DNA from: JBBQCW01 sp038319025
GTDB lineage: Bacteria > Actinomycetota > Thermoleophilia > Solirubrobacterales > Solirubrobacteraceae
Direction: 5' to 3'
Length of the DNA: 64,000 nt
Assembly: GCA_038319025.1 (NCBI GenBank)
Contig: JBBQCW010000015.1
Location: 1 to 64,000, forward strand
Shown here: positions 16,691 to 25,137 of the stretch, one piece after another
Numbering within the stretch: the first letter of the stretch is position 1
Layout of the letters: every line of letters starts with the position of its first letter
Notes under the pieces: generated by a model
Seen by the model: the letters and a program-made list of their open reading frames with translations, nothing else
The model's database searches: none
What the model was told of the DNA's origin: nothing
Position numbers and translations under genes: made by a program

Positions 16691-17449
16691 ATGCAGATCG
16701 GGCTGATCGGAGCCGGGAACATGGCGCGAGCCATGGCCCGAGGGTGGGGGGAACCCATCCTGTGCACGGACATCGTGGCCGAGCGTGCCGCGGCCGTAGC
16801 GGCCGAGACCGGCGGCGAGGCGCTCGCCTCGGGCGTCGCCGTATCCGAGCGTGCGGACCTCGTCGTGCTGTGCCACAAACCCGCGCAGCTAGCGGAAGTG
16901 GCCGCTCAAGTCGCCCCCCATGCCCGCGCGGTGGCATCGATCCTTGGTGGCGTGCCGTTGGCCGACCTGCGAACCGTGTACCCCGGCGTGCCCGTCTACC
17001 GCCTGTTGCCTTCCACTCCCGTCGAGGTGGGTGCCGGCGTCGTGGTGATGGCCCGGCAGCCCGAGCAAGACAGGGCGCTCGACGCCCAGGTGGCCGCTGC
17101 GTTCGGTGCACTCGGCACGCTCGTCGTGCTCGATGAGGCGCAGATCGACGCGGCGATGGGTCTGATGAGCTGCGCGCCGGCGTACATGGCGCTCGTAATC
17201 GAGGCTCAGGTGGACGCGGGAGTACGCCGGGGGCTCCCGGCGCCCCTGGCGGCGGATTTGGCGGTGCAGACCATGGCCGGCACCGCCGCACTCCTGGCCG
17301 CTCGAGAAAACGACACCCTCGCCGTGCGGCGCGAGGTCACCTCACCGGGCGGCTCGACCGCCCGCGGGCTGGACGCGCTGGAGCGCGGCGGGCTGCGCGC
17401 GGCGTTCTCGGCCGCGCTGGACGCCGTCCTCGGGCCACCGAAGGCATGA
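16691..17449 (+). CDS. proC: Pyrroline-5-carboxylate reductase
   Basis: NAD(P)H-dependent final step of proline synthesis. 252 residues. MQIGLIGAGNMARAMARG is the Rossmann motif. The C-terminal helical dimerisation domain has LMSCAPAYMALVIEAQVDAGVRRG and the signature VTSPGGSTARGLDALERGGLR near 218-238. Placed between sepF and yggT as in many Gram-positive genomes. Confidence 0.94.
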   Translation: MQIGLIGAGNMARAMARGWGEPILCTDIVAERAAAVAAETGGEALASGVAVSERADLVVLCHKPAQLAEVAAQVAPHARAVASILGGVPLADLRTVYPGVPVYRLLPSTPVEVGAGVVVMARQPEQDRALDAQVAAAFGALGTLVVLDEAQIDAAMGLMSCAPAYMALVIEAQVDAGVRRGLPAPLAADLAVQTMAGTAALLAARENDTLAVRREVTSPGGSTARGLDALERGGLRAAFSAALDAVLGPPKA

Positions 17450-17450
17450 C

Positions 17451-17750
17451 GTGATCCTGGCCTCCGTGCGCGGCGACCTGGGTGGGTACGTGTCCACCGT
17501 CTTCTTCGTCTACTCACTGATTCTGATCGCCTACCTGCTGACCAACTTGTACCTCGGGTTCGGTGGCCGCATGCCGTACAACCGAGTGGCCGGCGGAATC
17601 CTGGGGTTTCTGCGCGACGTCAGCGAGCCGTACCTGCGCTTCTTCCGCCGCCTGATCCCCCCGTTTGGTGCCGTGGACCTCAGCCCGATGCTGGCGCTGT
17701 TCGTGCTCCTCATCGGTGGGCGCTTGCTCGGCAGTCTGATCGCCGGATGA
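17451..17750 (+). CDS. YggT-family membrane protein
   Basis: A 99-residue integral membrane protein with two hydrophobic helices (about 15-35 and 78-97). Between them is the conserved cytoplasmic stretch ISEPYLRFFRRLIPPFG-like VSEPYLRFFRRLIPPFG. Linked by context to division (sepF) and osmotic tolerance in plastid relatives; no biochemical function is established. GTG start one base after proC; its stop overlaps lspA. Confidence 0.9.
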   Translation: MILASVRGDLGGYVSTVFFVYSLILIAYLLTNLYLGFGGRMPYNRVAGGILGFLRDVSEPYLRFFRRLIPPFGAVDLSPMLALFVLLIGGRLLGSLIAG

Positions 17751-18232
17751 GCCGGCCCGCCAGCCGCGGTGCCGCCACCGGTCGCGCGGCGCTTGTCGCC
17801 GTCGCCGTGATCGTGCTCGACCAAGCGAGCAAGGCCGCGGTGCGATCGGACATCCCGGTAGGTGACCACCGGCGGGTCACCGGGTTTCTGGACTTCGTGC
17901 ACGTGCGCAACGACGGTGTGGCCTTCAGTGCGTTTGGCGGGCAGCCGTGGATCGTCGTCGGCCTGATCGCCATCGCGCTGATCGCTTTGCTGGCCTACTT
18001 CTCGACGCACGCGCAGAGGCCGCTCGTCTGGCTGGCGACCGGCCTGCTGGTCGGTGGTGCGGTCGGGAATATCATCGACCGGGCGCGTGCCGGGGCTGTC
18101 ACCGACTTCGTGAAGTTCCCGCACTGGCCGGCGTTCAACGTGGCCGATGTGGCGATCAACCTGGGGGTCGCGGTGCTGCTCATCGCCCTACTGCGGGAGG
18201 ATCGCACCGGTGCAGATCCAAAGCAGACCTGA
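17747..18232 (+). CDS. lspA: Lipoprotein signal peptidase (signal peptidase II)
   Basis: A 161-residue membrane aspartic protease that removes signal peptides from diacylated prolipoproteins. Four membrane segments. The catalytic pair lies in GGAVGNIIDRARAGAVTDF and FNVADVAINLG, with the aspartates at about residues 109 and 131. VLDQASKAAV near 22-31 is the family N-terminal motif. ATG overlaps the yggT stop; the C-terminus overlaps the next gene by 23 bases. Confidence 0.95.
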   Translation: MSRPASRGAATGRAALVAVAVIVLDQASKAAVRSDIPVGDHRRVTGFLDFVHVRNDGVAFSAFGGQPWIVVGLIAIALIALLAYFSTHAQRPLVWLATGLLVGGAVGNIIDRARAGAVTDFVKFPHWPAFNVADVAINLGVAVLLIALLREDRTGADPKQT

Positions 18233-19109
18233 GGATGCCGGCGAGCGCCTCGACGCGTTCCTTTCCGAACCTCTGGGGTCGCGCTCGAGGGCGGCACGGC
18301 TGATCGCCGACGGGGCGGTCACTGTTGACGGCAGGCGAGCGGCGAAGAGTCGACTGCTCGCGGGCGGTGAGCTGATCGTCGTCGAGGACGACGCCCCGGC
18401 CCCGGAGTCGGCCTTCCCCGATGCCGGGCCGCCGGCTGATTTCCGCATCGCTTACGAGGACGAGGACCTGTTGGTGGTGGACAAGCCCGCGGGCGTGGTC
18501 GTCCATCCCGCGCGCGGTCACTGGACCGGCACGCTCAGTCAGGCACTGGAGGGCCGAGCGGCCGGGGGTGACCCCGACCGGGCCGGCATCGTGCACCGGT
18601 TGGACCGCGACACGTCCGGTCTGCTGGTCGTCGCACGGTCGGAGGAGGCACACCGTCGCCTGAAGGCAGCCCTGCAGGCCCGAGAAATCACGCGGGAGTA
18701 TCTGGCGCTCGTAGAAGGTCGCCCGCCGTCGCGCACGGGCACCATCGACGCGCCGATCGGCCGCGATCGGCGGGAACGCACGCTCGTATCCACCGACACT
18801 GACCGTCCCCGCGCTGCTGTCACGCACTTCACGATCGAAGAAGCACTGCCGCGTACGACCTTGCTTCGGATCCGCCTGGAGACCGGCCGCACCCATCAGA
18901 TTCGCGCTCACATGAAGGCGATCGCCCACCCGGTCGCGGGCGACCCGCAATACGGCCGCGCCGGGATGCTGGGGCTGGAGCGGCAGTTTCTGCACGCCGC
19001 GCACCTCGCGTTCGCCCAGCCCACGACGGGCGAGCCGATCGACGTCGTGAGCCCGCTTCCCGCAGATCTGGACGCCGCGCTGGACCGCGGGCGGGCCTCG
19101 GACAGCTGA
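18210..19109 (+). CDS. rluD: RluA-family pseudouridine synthase
   Basis: 299 residues that isomerise uridines in large-subunit rRNA. An N-terminal S4 RNA-binding domain (about 8-65, RLDAFLSEPLGSRSRAARLI) is followed by the catalytic domain. The catalytic Asp is in GIVHRLDRDTSGLLVVAR near 125-142, and LETGRTHQIRAHMKAI is the second family motif. The GTG start lies inside lspA; lspA–rluD is a common pair. RluD is the closest by length and context, but the exact target uridines are inferred. Confidence 0.88.
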   Translation: MQIQSRPEDAGERLDAFLSEPLGSRSRAARLIADGAVTVDGRRAAKSRLLAGGELIVVEDDAPAPESAFPDAGPPADFRIAYEDEDLLVVDKPAGVVVHPARGHWTGTLSQALEGRAAGGDPDRAGIVHRLDRDTSGLLVVARSEEAHRRLKAALQAREITREYLALVEGRPPSRTGTIDAPIGRDRRERTLVSTDTDRPRAAVTHFTIEEALPRTTLLRIRLETGRTHQIRAHMKAIAHPVAGDPQYGRAGMLGLERQFLHAAHLAFAQPTTGEPIDVVSPLPADLDAALDRGRASDS

Positions 19110-19170
19110 TCACAGCTACAGTCTGTCGTTCACCTATCCCCAAACCCATCCGGGCCGACGCGCGACCCTC

Positions 19171-19187
19171 ACCGGCAATCTGCCGGT
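19171..19187 (+). promoter_or_regulatory. Hairpin in the rpsB leader
   Basis: Perfect 7-bp stem ACCGGCA/TGCCGGT with an ATC loop, 60 bases before the rpsB start in a 138-base intergenic region. It may be part of an S2 autoregulatory leader or simply stabilise the leader. A TACAGT -10-like hexamer is at 19117-19122 without a clear -35. The evidence is weak. Confidence 0.35.
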
Positions 19188-19247
19188 GCGCACGTACCGC
19201 CGAGTGGCTGTCGCACCCACATACAAGTTCAACAAGGGAGCAGCACC

Positions 19248-20399
19248 ATGGCCACTGTCGGCATTCGTGAGCTGCTGGAAGCCGGAGTTCACTTCGGTCA
19301 CCAGACGCGTCGTTGGAACCCCAAGATGCGCCGTTTCATCCACGGCGAGCGCAGCGGGATCTACATCATCGACCTCCTGAAGACGGAGGCCGCCCTGCGC
19401 GCCGCCGAGGAGTTCGTCTCCGAGATCGCCCACCGTGGTGGTGTCGTGCTCTTCGTGGGCACCAAGAAGCAGGCGCGGGACGCTGTCAAGAACGCCGCTG
19501 AGCGCTCGGGCATGCCGTACGTGAACCACCGTTGGCTCGGTGGTCTGCTCACCAACTTCCAGACGATCAACCTGCGCATCAAGCGGCTTCACGATCTTGA
19601 GCGGTATCAGGCGGAGGGTCAGCTGGCGCTCCTGCCGACCCGTGAGCGCATGGGCGCCCTGGCCGACCTGGCCAAGCTCCAGGCCAACCTGGGCGGCGTC
19701 AAGAACATGCAGCGCCCGCCGGACGCGCTGTTCGTGATCGACCTCAAGACCGAGGTCATCGCGGTGCAGGAGGCCAAGCGCCTGCGCATCCCGATCATCG
19801 GTCTGGTGGACACCAACTGTGACCCGGACGGCATCGACTTCGTGATCCCGGGCAACGACGACGCGATCCGGTCCTGCACCGCGATCGCTGACGCCATCGG
19901 TGACGTCGTGACGGAAGGCCGCAGTGTCTGGGCCGCCGAAGAGGAGCGCAAGCGTCTCGCCGCCGAGGAGAAGGCTCGCATCGAGGCCGAGGCTCGCGCC
20001 AAGCGCGAGGCCGAGGAGAAGGCCAAGAAGGAGGCCGAGGAGGCCTCCCGCGCCGAGGCCGTCGCTGCCGCGCAGGCCGCACAGCAGGCTGCTGCTGTGG
20101 CCGGTCCTACCGCGCCCGCCCCGGCCGCTGCTCCGACTGGTGCTGCCGCTCATCCGCAGGCTGCTCCGCCGGAGCCGACTGGTGCCGCTGCACATCCGCA
20201 GGCTGCTCCGCCGGAGCCGACCGGTGCCGCTGCACATCCGCAGGCTGCCCCGCCCGAGCCGACCGGTGCCGCTGCACATCCGCAGGCTGCTCCGCCGGAG
20301 CCGACCGGTGCTGCAGCACATCCGCAGGCCGCTCCCCCGGAGCCTGACCCCACCCCCGAGCCCGCGGCGCCCGCAGCCACGGAGGAGACCCCCGCGTGA
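19248..20399 (+). CDS. rpsB: 30S ribosomal protein S2 with long repetitive C-terminal tail
   Basis: 383 residues against the usual 230-270. Residues 1 to ~228 are a normal uS2 (GVHFGHQTRRWNPKM, WLGGLLTNFQTI, VDTNCDPDGIDFVIPGNDDAIRS). After that, ~229-280 is an Ala/Glu/Lys-rich predicted helix. Residues 296-365 are five copies of a 14-residue unit, PTGAAAHPQAAPPE, and then an acidic Pro/Ala end. Each repeat carries one histidine. The start is a clear ATG with AAGGGAGC upstream. It overlaps tsf by four bases (GTGA). Actinobacterial S2 proteins often have Ala/Glu tails; exact repeats of this kind are unusual. Confidence 0.96.
   Translation: MATVGIRELLEAGVHFGHQTRRWNPKMRRFIHGERSGIYIIDLLKTEAALRAAEEFVSEIAHRGGVVLFVGTKKQARDAVKNAAERSGMPYVNHRWLGGLLTNFQTINLRIKRLHDLERYQAEGQLALLPTRERMGALADLAKLQANLGGVKNMQRPPDALFVIDLKTEVIAVQEAKRLRIPIIGLVDTNCDPDGIDFVIPGNDDAIRSCTAIADAIGDVVTEGRSVWAAEEERKRLAAEEKARIEAEARAKREAEEKAKKEAEEASRAEAVAAAQAAQQAAAVAGPTAPAPAAAPTGAAAHPQAAPPEPTGAAAHPQAAPPEPTGAAAHPQAAPPEPTGAAAHPQAAPPEPTGAAAHPQAAPPEPDPTPEPAAPAATEETPA
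20133..20342 (+). repeat. Five 42-bp tandem repeats inside rpsB
   Basis: Five head-to-tail 42-base units, in frame, encoding PTGAAAHPQAAPPE five times. The copies differ mainly at third codon positions (for example ACT/ACC, GCT/GCC). The protein sequence therefore seems to have been kept while the DNA drifted. Such an array is prone to change copy number by slippage. Confidence 0.95.
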
Positions 20400-20995
20400 G
20401 CATCACCGCATCTGACGTCAAGGCTCTGCGCGAGAAGACCGGCGCAGGGATGATGGACTGCAAAAACGCCCTGACCGAGACCGACGGCGACATGGACAAG
20501 GCCATGGAACTGCTTCGGGTCAAGATGGGCAACAAGATCGGCAAGCTCGCGGGGCGTGACGCCACCGAGGGCACGGTCCAGTCCTACATCCATTCGACCG
20601 GCAAGGTCGGCGTGCTTGTCGAGGTCGATTGCAACACCGACTTCGTAGCCCGCAACGACGACTTCATCTCGTTCGCCCGCGACATCGCCATGCACGTGGC
20701 CGCGTCCCCGACCGCTGCTTACGTCAGCGAGGAGGACGTGCCGGCCGAGCTGAAGGAGGCTGAGCTGCGCGTCTACGAGCAGCAGGCCGCCGACAAGCCT
20801 GAGAACGTGCGGGGCAAGATCGCCGAGGGCAAGCTGCGCAAATGGTACGAGGAGGTTGTCCTTCTCAACCAGCCGCACATCAACGGCGACAAGTTCGACG
20901 GCAAGACCATAGAGCAGCTCCGCGCCGACCTCTCCGCCAAGACCGGCGAGAACGTCGTCGTGCGCCGCTTCACCCGTTTCTCCGTCGGCGAGTAG
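20396..20995 (+). CDS. tsf: Elongation factor Ts (short form)
   Basis: Guanine nucleotide exchange factor for EF-Tu. 199 residues, the short form with one core subdomain. The UBA-like N-terminal domain contains ALREKTGAGMMDCKNAL, and the EF-Tu-contacting TDFVARND is near 80-87. The GTG start overlaps the rpsB stop; rpsB–tsf–pyrH–frr is the standard operon. Confidence 0.96.
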   Translation: MSITASDVKALREKTGAGMMDCKNALTETDGDMDKAMELLRVKMGNKIGKLAGRDATEGTVQSYIHSTGKVGVLVEVDCNTDFVARNDDFISFARDIAMHVAASPTAAYVSEEDVPAELKEAELRVYEQQAADKPENVRGKIAEGKLRKWYEEVVLLNQPHINGDKFDGKTIEQLRADLSAKTGENVVVRRFTRFSVGE

Positions 20996-21007
20996 GCTCG
21001 CCGCCAC

Positions 21008-21730
21008 GTGGCCGATCCTGTCTTTGAGCGCATCCTTCTGAAGTTGTCGGGCGAGTCCCTCATGGGCTCGCTCGATTACGGCACCGATCCTGAGCGTCTG
21101 ACGGCTATCGCGGCCCAGATCGCCCGGGTCCACGCGATGGGCGTAGAGGTGGCGATCGTGGTCGGCGCGGGCAACCTCTACCGCGGCATGAAGGGTGCCG
21201 CGGCCGGCATGGACCGCTCGACGGCGGACTACATGGGCATGCTCGCCACCGTGCTCAACGCCCTCGCGCTGCAGGACGCGCTGGAGAAGGAGGACGTGCA
21301 CACGCGCGTGCAGTCCGCTATCACCATCTCCGAGGTCGCCGAGCCCTACATCAGACGCCGCGCGATGCGCCACCTGGAAAAGAAGCGGGTCGTCATCTTC
21401 GCCGCCGGCACCGGCAATCCGTTCTTCACCACGGACACGGCCGCCGCGCTTCGTGCTGCGGAGATCCACGCTGAGGCGATCCTCATGGCCAAGAACGGGG
21501 TGGAGGGCGTCTACACGGCCGACCCGGCCACCGACCCCGACGCCATCCTTCTGGATCACATCACTCACATGGATGCGATCCAGCAGCGACTGCGCGTCAT
21601 GGACTCCACGGCCCTGACCCTGTGCATGGAGAACAACCTGCCGCTGTACGTCTTCAACATGGATGACGAACGGAACATCGAGCGGATAGTGTCCGGCGAG
21701 CATGTGGGAACCCTGGTGAAGACGACATGA
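21008..21730 (+). CDS. pyrH: Uridylate kinase
   Basis: Hexameric UMP kinase of the amino-acid-kinase fold, making UDP from UMP. 240 residues. RILLKLSGESLMG is the phosphate-binding N-terminus, VVGAGNLYRG the glycine loop, FAAGTGNPFFTTDTAA the UMP-contact region, and DPATDPDA part of the ATP lid. GTG start 12 bases after tsf. Confidence 0.96.
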   Translation: MADPVFERILLKLSGESLMGSLDYGTDPERLTAIAAQIARVHAMGVEVAIVVGAGNLYRGMKGAAAGMDRSTADYMGMLATVLNALALQDALEKEDVHTRVQSAITISEVAEPYIRRRAMRHLEKKRVVIFAAGTGNPFFTTDTAAALRAAEIHAEAILMAKNGVEGVYTADPATDPDAILLDHITHMDAIQQRLRVMDSTALTLCMENNLPLYVFNMDDERNIERIVSGEHVGTLVKTT

Positions 21731-22293
21731 GTGAGCTGATCGACGAACTTCTGGACGATGCGCGCGAGCGGATGAGCAAGTGCGTGGACTCCACCAACCA
21801 GGAGTTCGGCTCCGTCCGCACCGGCCGCGCCAGCCCGGCGCTGCTCGATCGCGTGATGGTCGACTACTACGGCGTAGAGACCCCGCTCAAGCAGCTGGCC
21901 ACCATCTCCGCGCCGGAGTCTCAGTTGCTCAGCGTGCAGCCCTACGACGCATCGTCGATCAAGCTGCTGGAGAAGGCGATCATGGAGTCCGGCATCGGCC
22001 TGACCCCGAACAACGACGGCAAGCTGATCCGTCTTGCGATTCCGCAACTCAATGAGGAGCGCCGCCGGGAGATGGTGAAGATGGTCCGCTCGATCGCGGA
22101 GGAGGGCCGTATCGCCGTGCGCAACGTGCGCCGCGACGTGATGCACGATCTGCGAGAGCTGCGCGACGCGGGGGACGCCGGCAAGGACGACGAGCACCGC
22201 GCCGAGGTCGACCTGCAGAAGCTGACCGACACCGCCGTCGCCGATCTGGACGCCCATCTCAAGGGCAAAGAAGACGAGATCACCGAGGTCTGA
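21727..22293 (+). CDS. frr: Ribosome recycling factor
   Basis: Splits post-termination ribosomes together with EF-G. 188 residues, normal length. VRTGRASPALLDRVMVDYYG (about 31-50) and LTPNNDGKLIRLAIPQLNEERR near 95-116 are the diagnostic blocks, with the two long helices of domain I at either end. Overlaps pyrH by ATGA. Confidence 0.97.
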   Translation: MSELIDELLDDARERMSKCVDSTNQEFGSVRTGRASPALLDRVMVDYYGVETPLKQLATISAPESQLLSVQPYDASSIKLLEKAIMESGIGLTPNNDGKLIRLAIPQLNEERRREMVKMVRSIAEEGRIAVRNVRRDVMHDLRELRDAGDAGKDDEHRAEVDLQKLTDTAVADLDAHLKGKEDEITEV

Positions 22294-22976
22294 TGGCGGG
22301 CCCGGGGGACGGACCTGCCGCCCGGCACGTCGCGATCATCACCGACGGCAACGGTCGCTGGGCCCAGGCCCGCGGGTTGCCGGTGGAAGACGGGCACCGC
22401 GCGGGCGCGGATGTCGTCAAGGCCCGGCTGCGCGACGCGGCCGAGTTCGGTGTGAAAGAGCTGACCGTCTACTCCTTCTCGACCGAGAACTGGTCGCGTC
22501 CCGCGGAAGAGGTCACGGGGCTGATGCGCATGTTCTCCCAGCGGATCCTGGCCGAGACGCCCGAGCTGAAGGCCGAAGGCGTACGCATGCGGTTCCTCGG
22601 TAGGCGTGACCGTGTCCCGGACGCGCTGGCCGAGCAGATGGACTGGGCGATGGCTGAGACCGCCGAGAATGACCTGATCACGCTCTACATCGCCTTCAAC
22701 TACGGCAGTCGCGGCGAGATTCTGGACGCCGCTGCGCGCTACACCGGCGGCGGCGAGGAGGAGTTTGCTTCGCTCCTCTACGCGCCCGAGATGCACGACC
22801 CGGACCTGATCATTCGCACCAGCGGCGAGCGGCGGCTGTCCAACTTCCTGCTGTGGCAATCCGCATATGCGGAGCTGGTGTTCCGCGACGAGCTGTGGCC
22901 GGACTTCGGGCGGGACGCGTTCGCGGAGTCGCTCGCCGAATACGCGGCCCGTGGTCGCCGGTTCGGGGGCCGCTGA
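22293..22976 (+). CDS. uppS: Undecaprenyl-diphosphate synthase (cis-prenyltransferase)
   Basis: Condenses isopentenyl diphosphate units in cis to make the lipid carrier for cell-wall synthesis. 227 residues. The catalytic Asp is in HVAIITDGNGRWAQ (usually IMDGNGRWA) near residue 19. YSFSTENWSRP and RTSGERRLSNFLLWQSAYAE are the other family blocks. The product chain length cannot be read from the sequence. Starts by TGATG overlap with frr and overlaps cdsA likewise. Confidence 0.94.
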   Translation: MAGPGDGPAARHVAIITDGNGRWAQARGLPVEDGHRAGADVVKARLRDAAEFGVKELTVYSFSTENWSRPAEEVTGLMRMFSQRILAETPELKAEGVRMRFLGRRDRVPDALAEQMDWAMAETAENDLITLYIAFNYGSRGEILDAAARYTGGGEEEFASLLYAPEMHDPDLIIRTSGERRLSNFLLWQSAYAELVFRDELWPDFGRDAFAESLAEYAARGRRFGGR

Positions 22977-23932
22977 TGGCCGGCCGTCGGACATCGGACT
23001 CAGGTGGCAGTCGCCGGCGCGGAGGGCGCGGGACGGTTCGCCGTTCGGAAGGGCAGATGAGCCGCAGCGACCCATCACGGCGGCGTGGCCTGAGCGGTGC
23101 AGGCGGTGGGCCGACCGGGGGGTCCGCACCTTCGACATCGTCTGGAGGCTCCGATCTGGGCGCCCGGCTGCTCGTCGCAATTCCGGCCCTGATCGTCCTA
23201 GTGGTCCTCGTCGCGCAAGGCGGTTGGATCTTCGCTCTGGCCATCTTGGCGCTCGGCATCATCTGTCTGGGCGAGCTGTTCAGCATGTTCGACCGCACCC
23301 ACCCGGTGCGCCTCGCCGGTTTCATCGGCCTCGCCGGGATGATCGTCGCAGCCCAGCTCGGCGGGCCGTCGGATGTACTCGCCGCGCTAGTCGCCTGTAT
23401 TCCGCTGGTGTTCCTGATCGGCGTGGCCCAGGCGCGCGCCCCAGGCATGCCGGGGATATCCGTGACCATCATGGGGCTCACGTGGATCGGGCTGGGCCTC
23501 GCGCACGCCGTCCTCCTGCGCGGCCTGCCTCACGGTGACGGCATCGTGATCGACGTTGCCGTCGGCACGTTCATGGGCGATACCGGCGCCTACCTGGGAG
23601 GTCGTGCCTTCGGCCGCCGGCCACTGGCCCCGAGGATCTCACCTAACAAAACCGTCGAAGGCCTTCTGATCGGCATCGTCGCGGGGACGCTGGCGGTGTG
23701 GTTCGCCGGCGTCTACCAGGACTGGCTCACGGGCGGCCAAGCACTGCTGCTGGGCTTGGCGGTTGCCGTCGCCGCTCCGTGCGGCGACCTGCTGGAGAGC
23801 TACCTCAAGCGTGACGCCGGCACGAAAGACACGGGGAAGCTCTTCGGGGCGCACGGCGGCGCGCTGGATCGCGTGGACGCGATCCTGTTCACGGCGGTGG
23901 CTGGGTACTACGTATGGCACGCCATGCTGTAA
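22976..23932 (+). CDS. cdsA: Phosphatidate cytidylyltransferase
   Basis: Makes CDP-diacylglycerol from phosphatidate and CTP at the membrane. 318 residues with about eight membrane segments after a basic, disordered N-terminal ~60 residues. The signature is near the C-terminus: SPNKTVEG, then GDLLESYLKRDAGTKDTGKL and HGGALDRVDAI. The usual PGHGG reads FGAHGG. The chosen ATG overlaps uppS; the ATG at 23057 would drop 27 disordered residues and is possible. Confidence 0.92.
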   Translation: MAGRRTSDSGGSRRRGGRGTVRRSEGQMSRSDPSRRRGLSGAGGGPTGGSAPSTSSGGSDLGARLLVAIPALIVLVVLVAQGGWIFALAILALGIICLGELFSMFDRTHPVRLAGFIGLAGMIVAAQLGGPSDVLAALVACIPLVFLIGVAQARAPGMPGISVTIMGLTWIGLGLAHAVLLRGLPHGDGIVIDVAVGTFMGDTGAYLGGRAFGRRPLAPRISPNKTVEGLLIGIVAGTLAVWFAGVYQDWLTGGQALLLGLAVAVAAPCGDLLESYLKRDAGTKDTGKLFGAHGGALDRVDAILFTAVAGYYVWHAML

Positions 23933-23934
23933 CC

Positions 23935-25089
23935 ATGCCGCGCCGCCTCCTCATCCTCGGTTCCACGGGCTCGATCGGCGTGCAGGCGTTGGATGTCGTT
24001 TCGCGGGCTGAGGACTTGGAGGTCGTGGGGCTGAGTGCGCAGGGGTCGTGGGAGACGCTGGTGGAGCAGGCGCGGCAGTTCGGGGTATCGCGTATCGCCC
24101 TGACTGACGCCGACGCCGCTGCCCGTGCCGCCGAGCAATGGGTGGACGGGGAAGTGCTCGCCGGGCCGGAAGGGCTCGTCCAGCTGGTGCTTGAGTCGGG
24201 CGCCGACCTTGTGCTCAACGCCCTGGTCGGATCCGCCGGGCTCGGGCCGACCGTCGCCACTCTGGGGGAGGGGATCGACCTCGCGTTAGCCAACAAGGAG
24301 TCGTTGGTGGTCGGCGGCGAACTGGTGATGGCGCTTGCCGAAGCCACCAGTGCCCGCATCCTTCCTGTCGACTCCGAGCACTCGGCCCTCTTCCAGCTCC
24401 TGGACGGTGAGCCGATCGGAAGCGTCGATCGTCTGCTCCTGACCGCGTCCGGCGGGCCGTTCCGGGGTCGTACTGCCGCCGAGCTCGTCGACGTCACCGT
24501 CGAGCAGGCGCTGAACCACCCGACTTGGGCGATGGGCGGCAAGATCACGATCGACTCCGCCACGTTGATGAACAAGGGCCTCGAGGTGATCGAGGCCCAC
24601 CACCTGTTCGGCACGCCGTACGACCGCATCGATGTGGTCGTCCATCCGCAGTCGATCATCCATGCGCTCGTGCAGTTCTGTGACGGGGCGACGCTCGCGC
24701 ATCTCGGCTACCCCGACATGCGCGTCCCGATCGCTTTCGCCCTGCATCACCCAGCGCGGGTCGACGTGCCCGTCGCCCCGCTGGATCTCGCCGCACTGGG
24801 CTCGCTGGACTTCGAGCCGGTCGACACCGACACGTTCGCGTGCCTGCGCCTGGCGCGGGAGGCTGGGCTGGCCGGTGGAACGGCACCCTGCGTGCTGAAC
24901 GCCGCCAATGAGGTCGCCGTGCACGCATTCCTCGGCGGCCGACTGAACTTCCTGGGCATCGGCGAGGTCGTCGAGGGGACGCTGGATGCGCTCGGCTCCG
25001 ACCCGGTTCGAGCGTTCGAATCGCTGTACGAGGCCGACCGGCGCGCGCGGGATACCGCCGCCGATCTCGTCCTCGCAGCCACCGCGTAG
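23935..25089 (+). CDS. dxr: 1-deoxy-D-xylulose-5-phosphate reductoisomerase
   Basis: Second step of the methylerythritol phosphate route to isoprenoids and the target of fosmidomycin. 384 residues. LILGSTGSIGVQALDVV is the NADPH site, ALANKESLVVGGELV and PVDSEHSALFQLL bind metal and substrate, and TASGGPFRG is the flexible loop region, followed by WAMGGKITIDSATLMNKGLEVIEAHHLF. Two bases after cdsA. It supplies the same isoprenoid pool that UppS uses. Confidence 0.96.
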   Translation: MPRRLLILGSTGSIGVQALDVVSRAEDLEVVGLSAQGSWETLVEQARQFGVSRIALTDADAAARAAEQWVDGEVLAGPEGLVQLVLESGADLVLNALVGSAGLGPTVATLGEGIDLALANKESLVVGGELVMALAEATSARILPVDSEHSALFQLLDGEPIGSVDRLLLTASGGPFRGRTAAELVDVTVEQALNHPTWAMGGKITIDSATLMNKGLEVIEAHHLFGTPYDRIDVVVHPQSIIHALVQFCDGATLAHLGYPDMRVPIAFALHHPARVDVPVAPLDLAALGSLDFEPVDTDTFACLRLAREAGLAGGTAPCVLNAANEVAVHAFLGGRLNFLGIGEVVEGTLDALGSDPVRAFESLYEADRRARDTAADLVLAATA

Positions 25090-25137
25090 CTCGCCTCCCG
25101 GCTCGGCCGGCGCCCGTCCTCTGCCATCCTGCGAGCA

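Noticed and set aside
20133..20342. The regular repeats in rpsB as a CRISPR array
   Set aside because: The units are contiguous, in frame and without spacers; this is a coding tandem repeat.
20150..21703. 517-codon minus-strand frame opposite rpsB–tsf–pyrH
   Set aside because: Shadow of the operon. Its GSGGAACGCAAAPV repeats are just the complement of the rpsB repeat array.
25011..25025. GTTCGAGCGTTCGAATC-like bases as a tRNA T-arm
   Set aside because: They lie inside dxr in frame, and no acceptor or anticodon arms surround them.
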